In this document: piece after piece, positions 1 through 9,898 of the stretch
Numbering within the stretch: position 1 is the first letter of the stretch
How the letters are laid out: each line of letters starts with the position of its first letter
From: Kosmotogaceae bacterium
Lineage (GTDB): Bacteria > Thermotogota > Thermotogae > Petrotogales > Kosmotogaceae
Length of the DNA: 64,000 nt
Assembly (NCBI GenBank): GCA_016933635.1
Contig: JAFGAP010000197.1
Coordinates: 1 to 64,000 of the forward strand
Reading direction: 5' to 3'
Position numbers and translations under genes: made by a program
Notes under the pieces: generated by a model
Seen by the model: only the letters and a program-made list of their open reading frames with translations
What the model was told of the DNA's origin: nothing
Database searches by the model: none

Positions 1-307
1 ATAAAATAATGAAAAGTCAAGAGGTCAACTAAAAAAATCTTAGATATATATAATTATTATTGGAAATTAGATAATTATTTGCTCTGTTATAAGGAAAAAT
101 AGTGAATATCTTGTGGAATAAAGCTGTTGTAGTTGGAAGAAGTGAATGATTATCAAATTTTGAGGTATTTTATTACCTAGAAATGTTGATAAAGATCAAC
201 CTAAGTTTTTATTTTAGTTAGTTTTGATATTTGATGATTCCTTCTGCAGAATTAGATATATTTGACTAAATAGCAAGGCATTGAAGTTATACTATGGGAG
301 AGTTTAG

Positions 308-562
308 ATGTATGCACACTGGGCAAGGGTAATTTGGTTGCTCGAAGATCCAGTAAAAGAACCAGTTAGTATTCGTCGTCTTGAATCGGGAGGAGGTATT
401 TGGTTTGTCGAAAATTTACGCTGAGAAATCCTATTCACCAGAAAAAGAGATACTTCACTTGAAGCTGCACCTTTACCTAATGATAGCATCCATTTCATCC
501 TTGAAGCAAAGTGCAAGGCATCTCGACTTACATTCCATTCCAGAAGGAAAGATAAAATATGA
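308..562 (+). pseudogene. Small gene interrupted by an in-frame TGA at 422-424; its final TGA overlaps the ATG of the downstream AraC-type regulator
   Basis: Reading from ATG 308 (GGGAGAG SD-like just upstream) gives MYAHWARVIWLLEDPVKEPVSIRRLESGGGIWFVENLR-TGA-EILFTRKRDTSLEAAPLPNDSIHFILEAKCKASRLTFHSRRKDKI*, ending TGA 560-562 in an ATGA overlap with the ATG at 559. Confidence 0.5.
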
Positions 563-1536
563 ATGAGTTCATCCCTGACCGCCTTTTACACGGCGTCTAC
601 ATATCAAGAATAAACGAGGTAATGGACTACATAGAAGATAACCTGACAGAGTCACTCACGCTTGATGAGCTGTCAGATGTAGCGGGATTCTCGAAATATC
701 ACTTCCACAGAATTTTCTATGCCTTCGTTGGAGAGACCCTCTCCCAGTTCATATGGAGAATAAGGCTTGGAAAGGCTGCTGCACTCCTTGCAAACGATCC
801 CACTAAGACAGTCGCCGAGGTCGCAGATGAGTGTGGTTTCGCCAGCGGATCATCGCTCAGCAGAAGTTTCAAGAAGCGTTTTGGAATGAACCCACTCCAG
901 TGGAAGAATGAGAAATCTAGTAAGAGCAATAGCGGAGTGATTGAAAGCAATTTGGGTATTGTCGAAGACAATGTAGATCACTCATCATCCTTTTCACACC
1001 TATACAATCGTAGCATCGACAGTTTTTCTAGGAGGATGAATATGGGGAAAAAAGCCGAGAGATTAGATATCGTGAATTTTGAGGAGAGTACGGTTGCTTA
1101 TGTCCGCTACATAGGTCCTTATGCCGGTGATGAGAGACTATTCGAAACCCTGTTCAACAAACTCTGTTCCTGGGCCGGTCCTCGAGGATTTCTGGAACAG
1201 AAGAGCGCTAGGTTTCTCATCATTTACCACGATAATCCGGAAGTGACTGAAGAGGAAAAGCTGAGACTGAGCGTGTGCATTACAGTGCCTCAAGACACAA
1301 GAGTAGACGGTGATATTGGAAAGATGATTGTTCCTGCAGGGGAATATGCGGTCGCACACTTCGAACTGGATTCAACCGAGTACGCTCAGGCGTGGGATTG
1401 GGTTTACGGTGTTTGGCTGCCCGAGAGCGGATACATTCCCGACGACAGACCTTCCTTCGAGATGTATCCGGATGTAGAAAGCTCAGAAGAGGGAAAGAAA
1501 GTTGTAGAGATCTGTGTCCCAATACGTAGCACGTAG
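559..1536 (+). CDS. AraC-family transcriptional regulator with C-terminal GyrI-like effector-binding domain
   Basis: N-terminal double HTH (LTLDELSDVAGFSKYHFHRIFYAFVGETLSQFIWRIRLGKAAALL...VAEVADECGFASGSSLSRSFKKRFGMNP) plus a C-terminal region ending ...FEMYPDV...KKVVEICVPIR, typical of GyrI-like domains. Confidence 0.92.
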   Translation: MNEFIPDRLLHGVYISRINEVMDYIEDNLTESLTLDELSDVAGFSKYHFHRIFYAFVGETLSQFIWRIRLGKAAALLANDPTKTVAEVADECGFASGSSLSRSFKKRFGMNPLQWKNEKSSKSNSGVIESNLGIVEDNVDHSSSFSHLYNRSIDSFSRRMNMGKKAERLDIVNFEESTVAYVRYIGPYAGDERLFETLFNKLCSWAGPRGFLEQKSARFLIIYHDNPEVTEEEKLRLSVCITVPQDTRVDGDIGKMIVPAGEYAVAHFELDSTEYAQAWDWVYGVWLPESGYIPDDRPSFEMYPDVESSEEGKKVVEICVPIRST

Positions 1537-1562
1537 AACATAATCATCAGTTGATTAATAAA

Positions 1563-1664
1563 GGTTCTCCGTTATTTGAAAAGAATCCCTGAAAGTTTTG
1601 GGAGCATTTGCGAATAGTCTCGACAGACTCTGTGGTATGGTTTCTTTTCTTCTAACGGAGAGCC
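1563..1664. repeat. Long imperfect inverted repeat / structured element in intergenic DNA
   Basis: GGTTCTCCGTTATTTGAAAAGAATCC (1563-1588) pairs with GGTTTCTTTTCTTCTAACGGAGAGCC (1639-1664), about 22/26 including one G-U; internal hairpin AGTCT-CGAC-AGACT at 1616-1629. Confidence 0.6.
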
Positions 1665-2270
1665 AATTTCATGTTTTCTTCGCGTCCAAAAACGACCTGT
1701 AAGTGGCCCAGATCCAGAACTAAATTGCGGATTAACCTGAACAATAGAATTTCATGCAGGCTGCACAGTATGACAAAGTAAGGAATTAGGATGAGTAATT
1801 CGGCATAGAAGCTCAATTGCCCTGAGGGTGCTGGTGGGTCAATCGCTTGTGTTCACAGAAGCCTAGACTCCAAACGCGAGACCCTTATTGATTCGGACCT
1901 CTGAACTTGTTTCAGCATCTCTATCTTTCGATAATATCAACCGAGAAAGACTATTGCCGAGGAGTTTGGTCCGCTAATGAACTGGCAAAAAAAATAGAAT
2001 CAAGATGCTTGTGCTTACCACAGCCACTACCAGAGAAAATATCTACGAAACAACGTGCGCCGAAATGCATCGCAATTGTTTGGACAACCGAGAAGCACTA
2101 TACGCTTTTCAACCGCCTACCAACAACTTGCGCTAAAGAATCACTCCAGCTGGTAACCTCTCACCATGATAGACCTCATAAGATTAAGCTACCGGCCTTC
2201 AGTCCATTCGATTTGCTTTCTGCTGTTAGAAGTGTTCTGAAAATGTTAGAATTGTCGTGAATATCTGGAG

Positions 2271-3680
2271 GTGGCTTTCGTGACAAAGAACCCGCTAAAT
2301 CTAAGACTCTCGGAGATTATTTCTCTCGGAGACACTTTCAAGTTCTACAGAAAGAGAATCGACAAATACAACAATGAACTCAATGCATTCCTTCAGGTAA
2401 GAACCCTTTCAGAAGAAAGACAGGGCTTTCCTTACGCCACAAAGGATAATATTCTTGCGTTAGGGACAAGGACAACTTGCGCGAGCAGAATACTCGGAAA
2501 CTACGATTCACCATACGATGCAACAGTAACTAAGAGATTGAATTCTAAAGGTGGACAGCTTCTAGGAAAGACAAACATGGATGAGTTCGCAATGGGGTCA
2601 TCGACTGAGAACTCCGCGTTTGGACCGTCAAGAAATCCCTGGGATCTGAGTCGTATACCCGGTGGTAGCAGTGGAGGAAGTGCCGCAGCAGTTGCGGCAG
2701 GTCTCACACCATTTGCGCTTGGAAGCGATACGGGCGGTTCAGTCCGGCAACCGGCTTCCATGTGTGGTATCATCGGCTTCAAACCTACTTACGGACTTGT
2801 ATCTAGATATGGGTTGGTTGCCTTTGCCTCTTCTCTTGATCAGATAGGCCCAATGACAAGATGTTTACAAGATGCCGCTGACGTAATGTCGATGATTTCT
2901 GGACATGATTCTCGTGACTCAAATACAATAAGACACGCTCTGTCCTTCGATATTTCGCTTGGAGGAAATTTGAAGGGCTTGAAGTTTGCTGTCCCTTCGG
3001 AAATGCTTAGCTATCCCGGTCTAGATGAAGAGGTGAAAGAGAGATTTCTTTCCACAACAAAAGAGATAGAGAGATCAGGCGCCGTTGTTGAAGTAATATC
3101 CATACCTTCTGTCGAATACGCCGTGGCCACATATTATCTCATCGCCCCTGCGGAGGCTAGTTCTAACCTCTCTCGTTATGATGGAATAAGGTTTGGACCT
3201 AGGCAGCAGTCAGAGGATTATGAAGGTCTTACAAACGAGAGCAGAGATATAGGTTTTGGGAAGGAAGTTAAGAGAAGAATCCTTCTTGGCACATTTACCT
3301 TGAGCGCAACCTATTATGATGCTTACTATAGAAAGGCTTTGAAAACCAGAAGGGTAATGGCCGGCGAGCTCAACAAAGTGCTTGACGAGTATGATTTCAT
3401 TTTGAATCCTTCTTCCCCTGTTATTGCTCCAAAGATAGGCGAGATAACCGATCCTCTGGCATATTACTTGATGGATATCTATACGATTCCGGCGAATGTC
3501 GCTGGATTGCCTTCGATCTCAGTTCCTGCAGGTTTTGTGAATGGAATGCCAGTAGGTGTTTTGATGACAGGCAAGAGATTCAGTGATGTCTCCATACTTG
3601 ATGCCGCCAAAGGAATTGAGGATTTGTCTCCCTCTTTTAGTGATGGATTGGCGATTATACCAGAAAGGTGGACAGAGTAA
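2271..3680 (+). CDS. gatA: Asp-tRNA(Asn)/Glu-tRNA(Gln) amidotransferase subunit A
   Basis: Amidase signature [45 protein letters not shown]; followed by gatB. Confidence 0.96.
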   Translation: MAFVTKNPLNLRLSEIISLGDTFKFYRKRIDKYNNELNAFLQVRTLSEERQGFPYATKDNILALGTRTTCASRILGNYDSPYDATVTKRLNSKGGQLLGKTNMDEFAMGSSTENSAFGPSRNPWDLSRIPGGSSGGSAAAVAAGLTPFALGSDTGGSVRQPASMCGIIGFKPTYGLVSRYGLVAFASSLDQIGPMTRCLQDAADVMSMISGHDSRDSNTIRHALSFDISLGGNLKGLKFAVPSEMLSYPGLDEEVKERFLSTTKEIERSGAVVEVISIPSVEYAVATYYLIAPAEASSNLSRYDGIRFGPRQQSEDYEGLTNESRDIGFGKEVKRRILLGTFTLSATYYDAYYRKALKTRRVMAGELNKVLDEYDFILNPSSPVIAPKIGEITDPLAYYLMDIYTIPANVAGLPSISVPAGFVNGMPVGVLMTGKRFSDVSILDAAKGIEDLSPSFSDGLAIIPERWTE

Positions 3681-5122
3681 TGCTCAGAACAGTTATTGGA
3701 CTGGAGATTCATGCTCAACTGAAAACAGAAACGAAGGCCTTTTGCGGCTGTAGAGCCGATGTTTTCGATCTCGAACCTAACACTGCGATTTGCCCAGTGT
3801 GCACTGGGCAGCCAGGTACATTGCCGGTGCTTAACAAGAAAGTAGTAGAGTTCGCGATTTTGGCGGGAATCGCTATGAATTGCACCATAAACAAACATTC
3901 TGTCTTTGATAGAAAGAATTACTTCTATCCTGACCTGCCAAAAGGTTACCAGATAACACAGTACTTCTTTCCGATTGCAGAACACGGCTATCTCTATCTG
4001 GAAAACGGTGAAGATAAAAGGAAAGTGAGAATTAGAAGGATACATATCGAAGAAGACGCAGGCAAAATGGTGCATCAAGGAACTGATTCCATAACCGGAT
4101 CGTCAGGAAGCCTAGTAGATCTCAACAGATGCGGTGTTCCTTTAATAGAAATTGTAACCGAGCCCGACCTTCGTAGTCCCTCCGAGGCTCGTATCTTCAT
4201 GGAGCTTCTTAGAGACACGCTGAGGGCCCTGGAGGTATGTTCTGGAGATATGGAGAAGGGAGCATTACGCTGTGATGCGAATATCTCGATGGTCGATGAG
4301 ACGGGACGAAGCTCTAATAGAGTAGAGGTAAAGAATATCAACTCATTCAAGTTCGTTGAAAAGGCACTTGAATTCGAGCAAGAGAGAATCTCAAAAGTGC
4401 TCTTATCTGGAGAAGACGTCGCAAAAGAAACAAGATCCTGGAGCTTTCAGTCGAAAGAGACTTTTTCAATGAGATCGAAGGAAGAAGAAAACGATTATCG
4501 ATACTTCCCTGAACCGGACCTTCCAGTACTGGTAGTCAGTGATGAGCTCATCGAAAGGATCAAAGAAAGTCTTCCCGAACTGCCATGGGAGAAGGTCGAC
4601 AGATTTGTTGAGCAATACTCGCTCCCAAGGTATGATGCAACTGTACTCTCTTCAAACGCGGATATTGCTTCATACTTCGAGGAAGTCGCTCAGGTTACTG
4701 GAAGACCGAAAGAGAGTTCGAACTGGATAATGGGAGAGGTAATGAGACTCATGAATGACAAGGAACTTACCATCGAAGAGGTTAAGGTAAATCCGGAACA
4801 TTTCACTGAGCTTTTTGATCTAATCGATGAAGGAAAGATCTCCAACAAGATCGCCAAAGACATCTTTCCGACAATTGTGGAAGAAAAGAAGTCGGCCAGA
4901 GAGATAGTGAAAGAAAAGGGGCTTGAACAAATAGATGACGATAAAGTAATCGAGGATGCCCTTCAGAAGGCTATGGTTAACAATCCCGCCGCTGTGCAGC
5001 AGTTCAGGGAAGGAAAAGAAGGTGTTCTTGGCTACTTCGTAGGAGCCGTAATGAAGGCAACGAGAGGCAAGGCAAATCCGTCGAAAGTCAATGAAATCGC
5101 AAGGAGGATGCTCAAAAATTGA
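3668..5122 (+). CDS. gatB: Asp-tRNA(Asn)/Glu-tRNA(Gln) amidotransferase subunit B
   Basis: [45 protein letters not shown] and a C-terminal GatB/YqeY domain. Confidence 0.97.
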   Translation: MDRVMLRTVIGLEIHAQLKTETKAFCGCRADVFDLEPNTAICPVCTGQPGTLPVLNKKVVEFAILAGIAMNCTINKHSVFDRKNYFYPDLPKGYQITQYFFPIAEHGYLYLENGEDKRKVRIRRIHIEEDAGKMVHQGTDSITGSSGSLVDLNRCGVPLIEIVTEPDLRSPSEARIFMELLRDTLRALEVCSGDMEKGALRCDANISMVDETGRSSNRVEVKNINSFKFVEKALEFEQERISKVLLSGEDVAKETRSWSFQSKETFSMRSKEEENDYRYFPEPDLPVLVVSDELIERIKESLPELPWEKVDRFVEQYSLPRYDATVLSSNADIASYFEEVAQVTGRPKESSNWIMGEVMRLMNDKELTIEEVKVNPEHFTELFDLIDEGKISNKIAKDIFPTIVEEKKSAREIVKEKGLEQIDDDKVIEDALQKAMVNNPAAVQQFREGKEGVLGYFVGAVMKATRGKANPSKVNEIARRMLKN

Positions 5123-5937
5123 AGAGAGGTTTTTGCCTTTTATTTGTATTGCTTTCTGGGATTCTTCTTTCCGAAACCCAGATAAAGCTCAACAACGCAG
5201 GATGGAGCGTTTCAGCAGATATCAGAGCTTACGAGGATATATACTTGACTCTGGCATTGGCAACGGGAATTCCTTACGTTGGTGTCACATATGTCGACAG
5301 TTGGGAGGAATACTCCACCGGATTCCTGAAGCTAAAAATCCGGGACGGGGTTTTCAGAGGATCATTGTTGGCCAGTCAAGAAGGGCTTTTCATGGGTGTC
5401 AGGTATGTATCTAACACTAATCAGATTCCTATCTTCTCTCACACCGCTCTTGAACTGGAACTTTCGACGGTCAGCAAGATGAAGTATCTTATTAGAAACT
5501 GGGTTCGACTCCCTTTAGGTCAACTTAACGGTGGATTAAGCGTCTTTCTTCACGGAGAGGATTCCTTTTCATTCAACGATATTGGTCTATACCTCTATGC
5601 AAAAGAATATGAGCGAAGCCTAAGGATCAGAAATATGGAAGGCAATGTTGTTGCAACTGTTGACCTCAAAACGAACGACTCGCTAGGCGAGGTTGGATAC
5701 GGTATAGGTATAGGAATGAACTACTTGTCCTTCGATCCAGGACTGGCCTTCGCAGGCAGCTTCATTGTTCCCGCAGGTGATTTGAGGCTTATGCTTTCTC
5801 CTACTGTAATGGTAAGCATGCGTGGAATTGACGCTCAGATACTCATCTCGAAACTTGGGAGTGATGATTCAATCTTTGCTGGAATCTCGGTAACTAACTT
5901 CAATCTCAACGGTATCTTCATGAGGCTCATTTTCTGA
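5119..5937 (+). CDS. Secreted protein, candidate small outer-membrane beta-barrel
   Basis: Signal peptide [19 protein letters not shown]; alternating hydrophobic strands; C-terminal Phe ([11 protein letters not shown]); TTG start overlaps the gatB stop. Confidence 0.6.
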   Translation: MKRGFCLLFVLLSGILLSETQIKLNNAGWSVSADIRAYEDIYLTLALATGIPYVGVTYVDSWEEYSTGFLKLKIRDGVFRGSLLASQEGLFMGVRYVSNTNQIPIFSHTALELELSTVSKMKYLIRNWVRLPLGQLNGGLSVFLHGEDSFSFNDIGLYLYAKEYERSLRIRNMEGNVVATVDLKTNDSLGEVGYGIGIGMNYLSFDPGLAFAGSFIVPAGDLRLMLSPTVMVSMRGIDAQILISKLGSDDSIFAGISVTNFNLNGIFMRLIF

Positions 5938-7076
5938 TGGGCTTGGGACTCTACGTCCATATCCCATTTTGCGCGAGAAGATGTTCCTACTGCGACTTCT
6001 GTACAGTCGAGTACAATGGTGATCTCGTAGGACAATACCACGACTTGCTGAAGATGGAAGTAGAGATGTACCCATTTTCAGAAAGAGTTGAGACTGTTTA
6101 TTTTGGGGGAGGCTCGCCTTCACTATATCCTGTTGAGTTTCTCAGGGATTTGCTGTCTTTCATTTCCTACTCATTCGATACCGATCTACTGGAGGCTACG
6201 ATAGAGGCCAACCCCTGGGAACTCAATCTCGAAAACCTTAAGCAGTGGAGAGACATAGGATTCAACAGGTTATCGATCGGTATTCAATCATCTGAAAGAG
6301 AGATACTTGAACGATGCGATAGACCAGTCCCTAGGAATCTCAGAGACAGACTGATGGCCAGCAGAGATATCTTTCAAAATCTGAATCTCGATTTCATTCT
6401 GGGGTTGCCGGGAGAAAATGAAAGCAATGTTGCGGGAAATCTCGAAATGATTAGCGAAGTAAATCCGGATCATGTATCGTACTATGTTTTTGATTCTGAC
6501 CACGAGACTAAATTGATGCGGCTTGTCCGTAATGATATGATTGATTTACCTGAAAACGAAATAGTGGAAGGCCTTCACGATATCATTCTTGATTCTTTGA
6601 GTAAAATGGGGTTCTGTAGATATGAGATCTCATCATGGGAGAAAGGGAATTGTGAGTGTCTTCATAATCTCAAGTATTGGCGAAATGAGAAATATTTGGG
6701 CTTTGGTGTTTCCGCCGGTAGTCACTTCGATAGGAAGAGGTATGTGAATACTTCGGATCTCCTTGAGTATCGATATCTCGTTAATCTTAAGAGAAGACCG
6801 GTGGCTGAAATGATGGAAAACTCAGTCATTCAAGAGGTTTTTGAAACGCTTTTCATGGGACTAAGACTGGTGGAAGGTGTTGATTTATCAAAGCTGAAGC
6901 TTCCTGAAGAGCTGAATAATACCCTGGTCTCCGAGCTTAGGGTTCATCTTAGCGACTACCTTTCGCCAGATAACGCGCGAATAAGACTGAACGATAATGG
7001 AATGGATCTTTCTAGAAGCGTTCTGGAGAAGCTTATGGAAATTAAGGAGGAGATAGAGGTTGCTTTCTCCACATGA
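5937..7076 (+). CDS. hemW: HemW-like radical SAM protein (coproporphyrinogen III oxidase family)
   Basis: LYVHIPFCARRCSYCDF (CX3CX2C), VYFGGGSPSLYP, RLSIGIQSS, DFILGLPGE. Confidence 0.88.
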   Translation: MGLGLYVHIPFCARRCSYCDFCTVEYNGDLVGQYHDLLKMEVEMYPFSERVETVYFGGGSPSLYPVEFLRDLLSFISYSFDTDLLEATIEANPWELNLENLKQWRDIGFNRLSIGIQSSEREILERCDRPVPRNLRDRLMASRDIFQNLNLDFILGLPGENESNVAGNLEMISEVNPDHVSYYVFDSDHETKLMRLVRNDMIDLPENEIVEGLHDIILDSLSKMGFCRYEISSWEKGNCECLHNLKYWRNEKYLGFGVSAGSHFDRKRYVNTSDLLEYRYLVNLKRRPVAEMMENSVIQEVFETLFMGLRLVEGVDLSKLKLPEELNNTLVSELRVHLSDYLSPDNARIRLNDNGMDLSRSVLEKLMEIKEEIEVAFST

Positions 7077-7509
7077 AATACTTGATTTGGCATTGAAAAT
7101 AGAAGAAGATGGTGCAAGCTTCTACAGGGAAATTGCAGAGAGTGTTGAGAATGATAGTCAGAGTTCACTTTTCGGATACCTTTCGAAGCAAGAAGAAGGT
7201 CATGCAGAAACCTTTAGGTCTTTGTTGAGGGAATATGAAGAGGAAACCCTCGAGCTCATAAACCGGGATGACTCAAAGGCATACGTTGAAGACCTGGTTA
7301 GCGGTAGTATTTTCTCCAGAAATCTTCGTGACTATATGAGCAGTTCGGATTATCGGGAGATGATTTCTCTAGCAATTGAGGCTGAGAAGAAAAGCATAGA
7401 ATTCTACGAAAGCATTCTGGAAAACGCAAGATTTGCCACAGCAGATGCCCTTGAGAGAATCATTGAAGAAGAGAATAATCATATTGAACTTCTGAAGGGA
7501 ATGATATGA
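7060..7509 (+). CDS. Ferritin-like/rubrerythrin-type di-iron protein
   Basis: ALKIEEDGASFYREIAE...SKQEEGHAETFRSL...AIEAEKKSIEFYESI...IIEEENNHIELL: E/ExxH pattern of four-helix ferritin-like proteins. Confidence 0.85.
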   Translation: MLSPHEILDLALKIEEDGASFYREIAESVENDSQSSLFGYLSKQEEGHAETFRSLLREYEEETLELINRDDSKAYVEDLVSGSIFSRNLRDYMSSSDYREMISLAIEAEKKSIEFYESILENARFATADALERIIEEENNHIELLKGMI

Positions 7510-8012
7510 TGTCTGCAGAAGATCTGTCGAATTTTCTTAAGGGTTTCTCCACACACAGACCGGAGAGCAAAACGGAGAGCTGGGATTCATATTTCATGAA
7601 ACTTGCCTATCAGGTTCGGGAGAGGTCCAGCTGCCACCACAGAAAGGTTGGAGCTTTGATTGTCAGAGAGAACAGGATACTCTCTACGGGTTATAACCAG
7701 CCACCTTCGGGTTTTCCACACTGCGATGAAACTGAGTGCATAAGAGATGCTCTAGGAATATCTTCCGGTCAGAACCAGGAAATTTGCTATGCGGCCCATG
7801 CCGAGCAAAACGCGATTGCACAAGCTGCGAAATTTGGAATAGCGACAAATGGATCAACTATTTATGTAACTCATCGTCCATGTTCGATTTGCGCCAGACT
7901 TATCATAAATGCTGGAATAAAGAGGGTCGTTTTTTCTGAGGGATATCCTGACCCACTGACCGAGTTTATGTTTGAAAAAACGGGTGTCACGATGACGCAA
8001 TTTACGAAATGA
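7506..8012 (+). CDS. dCMP/cytidine deaminase-like protein (ComE operon protein 2 family)
   Basis: HAEQNAI and PCSICARLIINAGI zinc motifs; GYNQPPSGFPHCDE. Confidence 0.9.
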   Translation: MMSAEDLSNFLKGFSTHRPESKTESWDSYFMKLAYQVRERSSCHHRKVGALIVRENRILSTGYNQPPSGFPHCDETECIRDALGISSGQNQEICYAAHAEQNAIAQAAKFGIATNGSTIYVTHRPCSICARLIINAGIKRVVFSEGYPDPLTEFMFEKTGVTMTQFTK

Positions 8013-8025
8013 ATGGGAGGAAATC

Positions 8026-8862
8026 ATGGCTATCGCAAGGCTAACTAAGTATTTGAGGCAGGATAGAATGCCTCACGTTTGGTGTCCCGGTTGTGGAAAC
8101 GGCGTCATTATGAAGGCATTCATAGATGCCGTCGACAAGAATGCGCTTGATCCGGACAGAGTCTCTGTTGTCTCGGGAATTGGTTGCTCTTCAAGAGTCA
8201 CGGGCTATCTTAACTTCAATACTATGCATACTCTTCACGGAAGAGCAGTAGCTTTTGCAACGGGAGTTAAGCTTGCCAGACCTGAGTTTAAAGTAGTTGT
8301 GATGGGTGGAGACGGAGATATGCTCGCAATTGGTGGAAATCACTTCATACATGCTTGCAGAAGGAATATGGATATTACGGTAATAATATTCAACAACAAT
8401 ATATATGGAATGACTGGGGGGCAGTACTCTCCAACGACACCGCATGAGAAAATTGCATCGACCTCTCCTTATGGCAATATAGAGAACTCATTTGATATTG
8501 TCAATCTGGCACTTGCCTCGGGAGCAACATACGTCGCAAGATCAACCGTCTTTCACTATGCGCAGATGGTCCAGTTTATTCAGAGGGCCCTCGATCACAA
8601 AGGTATGTCAGTAGTAGAAATAATGACCAACTGTCATACATACTACGGTAGATACAACGCCATGTCACAACCTGAAGACATGCTTGCCTATTTCAAAAAG
8701 AGTACAGTACAAATCAACAAGGCTAAGACTATGTCTCAGGAGGAATTGGCTGATAGAATTGTGGCCGGTGAATTCATCAACAAGAAAGCTGATACATACA
8801 GCGATAGTTATAGAAAAAAGATCGAGGAATTGTTGGCGGCAGAAAGAGGTGACAAAGGATGA
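8026..8862 (+). CDS. korB: 2-oxoacid:ferredoxin oxidoreductase subunit beta (TPP-binding)
   Basis: WCPGCGNG, SGIGCSSR, HGRAVAFATGVKLA, GGDGDMLAIGGNHFIHACRRN, NNNIYGMTGGQYSPTTP. Confidence 0.93.
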   Translation: MAIARLTKYLRQDRMPHVWCPGCGNGVIMKAFIDAVDKNALDPDRVSVVSGIGCSSRVTGYLNFNTMHTLHGRAVAFATGVKLARPEFKVVVMGGDGDMLAIGGNHFIHACRRNMDITVIIFNNNIYGMTGGQYSPTTPHEKIASTSPYGNIENSFDIVNLALASGATYVARSTVFHYAQMVQFIQRALDHKGMSVVEIMTNCHTYYGRYNAMSQPEDMLAYFKKSTVQINKAKTMSQEELADRIVAGEFINKKADTYSDSYRKKIEELLAAERGDKG

Positions 8863-9470
8863 AGCAAGCGTTCACACAACCTCATTCAGTAAGAATTTCG
8901 GGAATTGGAGGCCAAGGCAACGTATTGATGGGAATAATTCTTGCCGAAGCCCTTCTTATTCAAGGAAGTTGGGTAGTTCAAACGCAATCCTTCGGGGCTC
9001 AGGTAAGGGGCGGACTCTCTTATTGTGACGTGCTTTTTAACAGTGAACCAATCGACTACCCTAAAGCTCATACCTTTGAACTAATTTACTCGATGCATCA
9101 GACCGCCGTTAACGCTCATGTCCCTCTCTTGCACATGAACGGAGTACTGATAGTCGACTCCACCCTGGTCAGCTCCATTCCAAAAGAAGGAGTAAGAATG
9201 ACCAGAAAGATCATTCAGAAGCCAGTCACCGAGCTTACTGAAAACAAATTTGGCACCATTCTTCCAGCAAACATGGTTGGACTGGGACTGATAGCCAGAG
9301 CGGGGAGTTTTGTGACAACCCAGTCCCTTAAAGAGGCCATGGCAAAACACATTAAGGCGAAATATGTTGAAATGAATTCCCAGGCGATTGATTTCGGTTA
9401 CTCACTAATAGAGAAGTCTTACAGTATTAGAAGAGAAAGAATCGATTCTGTCGGCCGGGGATTTGAATGA
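8859..9470 (+). CDS. korC: 2-oxoacid:acceptor oxidoreductase subunit gamma
   Basis: VRISGIGGQGNVLMGIILAEALL...QTQSFGAQVRGGLSYCDV; adjacent to the beta subunit. Confidence 0.92.
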   Translation: MKQAFTQPHSVRISGIGGQGNVLMGIILAEALLIQGSWVVQTQSFGAQVRGGLSYCDVLFNSEPIDYPKAHTFELIYSMHQTAVNAHVPLLHMNGVLIVDSTLVSSIPKEGVRMTRKIIQKPVTELTENKFGTILPANMVGLGLIARAGSFVTTQSLKEAMAKHIKAKYVEMNSQAIDFGYSLIEKSYSIRRERIDSVGRGFE

Positions 9471-9898
9471 GAAAGTTTGTTAGGAGCCTTGCAAACGCTA
9501 CTAACGGCATGAAACATCTTCTAAGAGAGAGGAACTTCAGAATTCAGCTTGTAATTGGAGCTGTTATTCTCTCTGTTGGTGCGCTGATCAACCTAGATAA
9601 GAATGATTATTATTGGCTTCTTTTTTGCACCTTTATGGTATTACTTCTAGAAGGAATTAACACTCTGGTAGAGAAGCTTGCAGATATTTTGCGGCCATAC
9701 TATGACGAAAGAGTACGTGTATTGAAGGACACAGCGGCTTCTGTTGTGCTCTTAGGAAGTGCGGTATCACTACTGATAGGTTTATCCATTATTTTACAAT
9801 CTATTCTTGGTTTGCATTTTGCTGTTGGATTGCTTTTTGGTATAATCATTTTGGTTGTCTTCTTTTCTTTAGGGCTTTTTGGAGGTGGCAGGGAATGA
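9467..9898 (+). CDS. dgkA: Diacylglycerol/undecaprenol kinase family membrane protein
   Basis: NATNGMKHLLRERNFRIQL...LEGINTLVEKLADIL...RVRVLKDTAASVVLL. Confidence 0.88.
   Translation: MRKFVRSLANATNGMKHLLRERNFRIQLVIGAVILSVGALINLDKNDYYWLLFCTFMVLLLEGINTLVEKLADILRPYYDERVRVLKDTAASVVLLGSAVSLLIGLSIILQSILGLHFAVGLLFGIIILVVFFSLGLFGGGRE

Noticed and set aside
262-293. TTGACT...TATACT as a promoter for the interrupted gene at 308
   Set aside because: Spacer is 20 bp, too long for a confident sigma-A call.
422-424. Selenocysteine reading of the in-frame TGA
   Set aside because: No SECIS-like hairpin was convincingly seen immediately downstream and no selenoprotein family was recognised; a nonsense mutation is simpler.
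1907-2260. 117-aa ORF upstream of gatA
   Set aside because: No SD, unusual composition, no recognisable motif; treated as intergenic.
3479-4078. 199-aa antisense ORF over gatA/gatB
   Set aside because: Opposite two unambiguous conserved genes; no SD or domain support.
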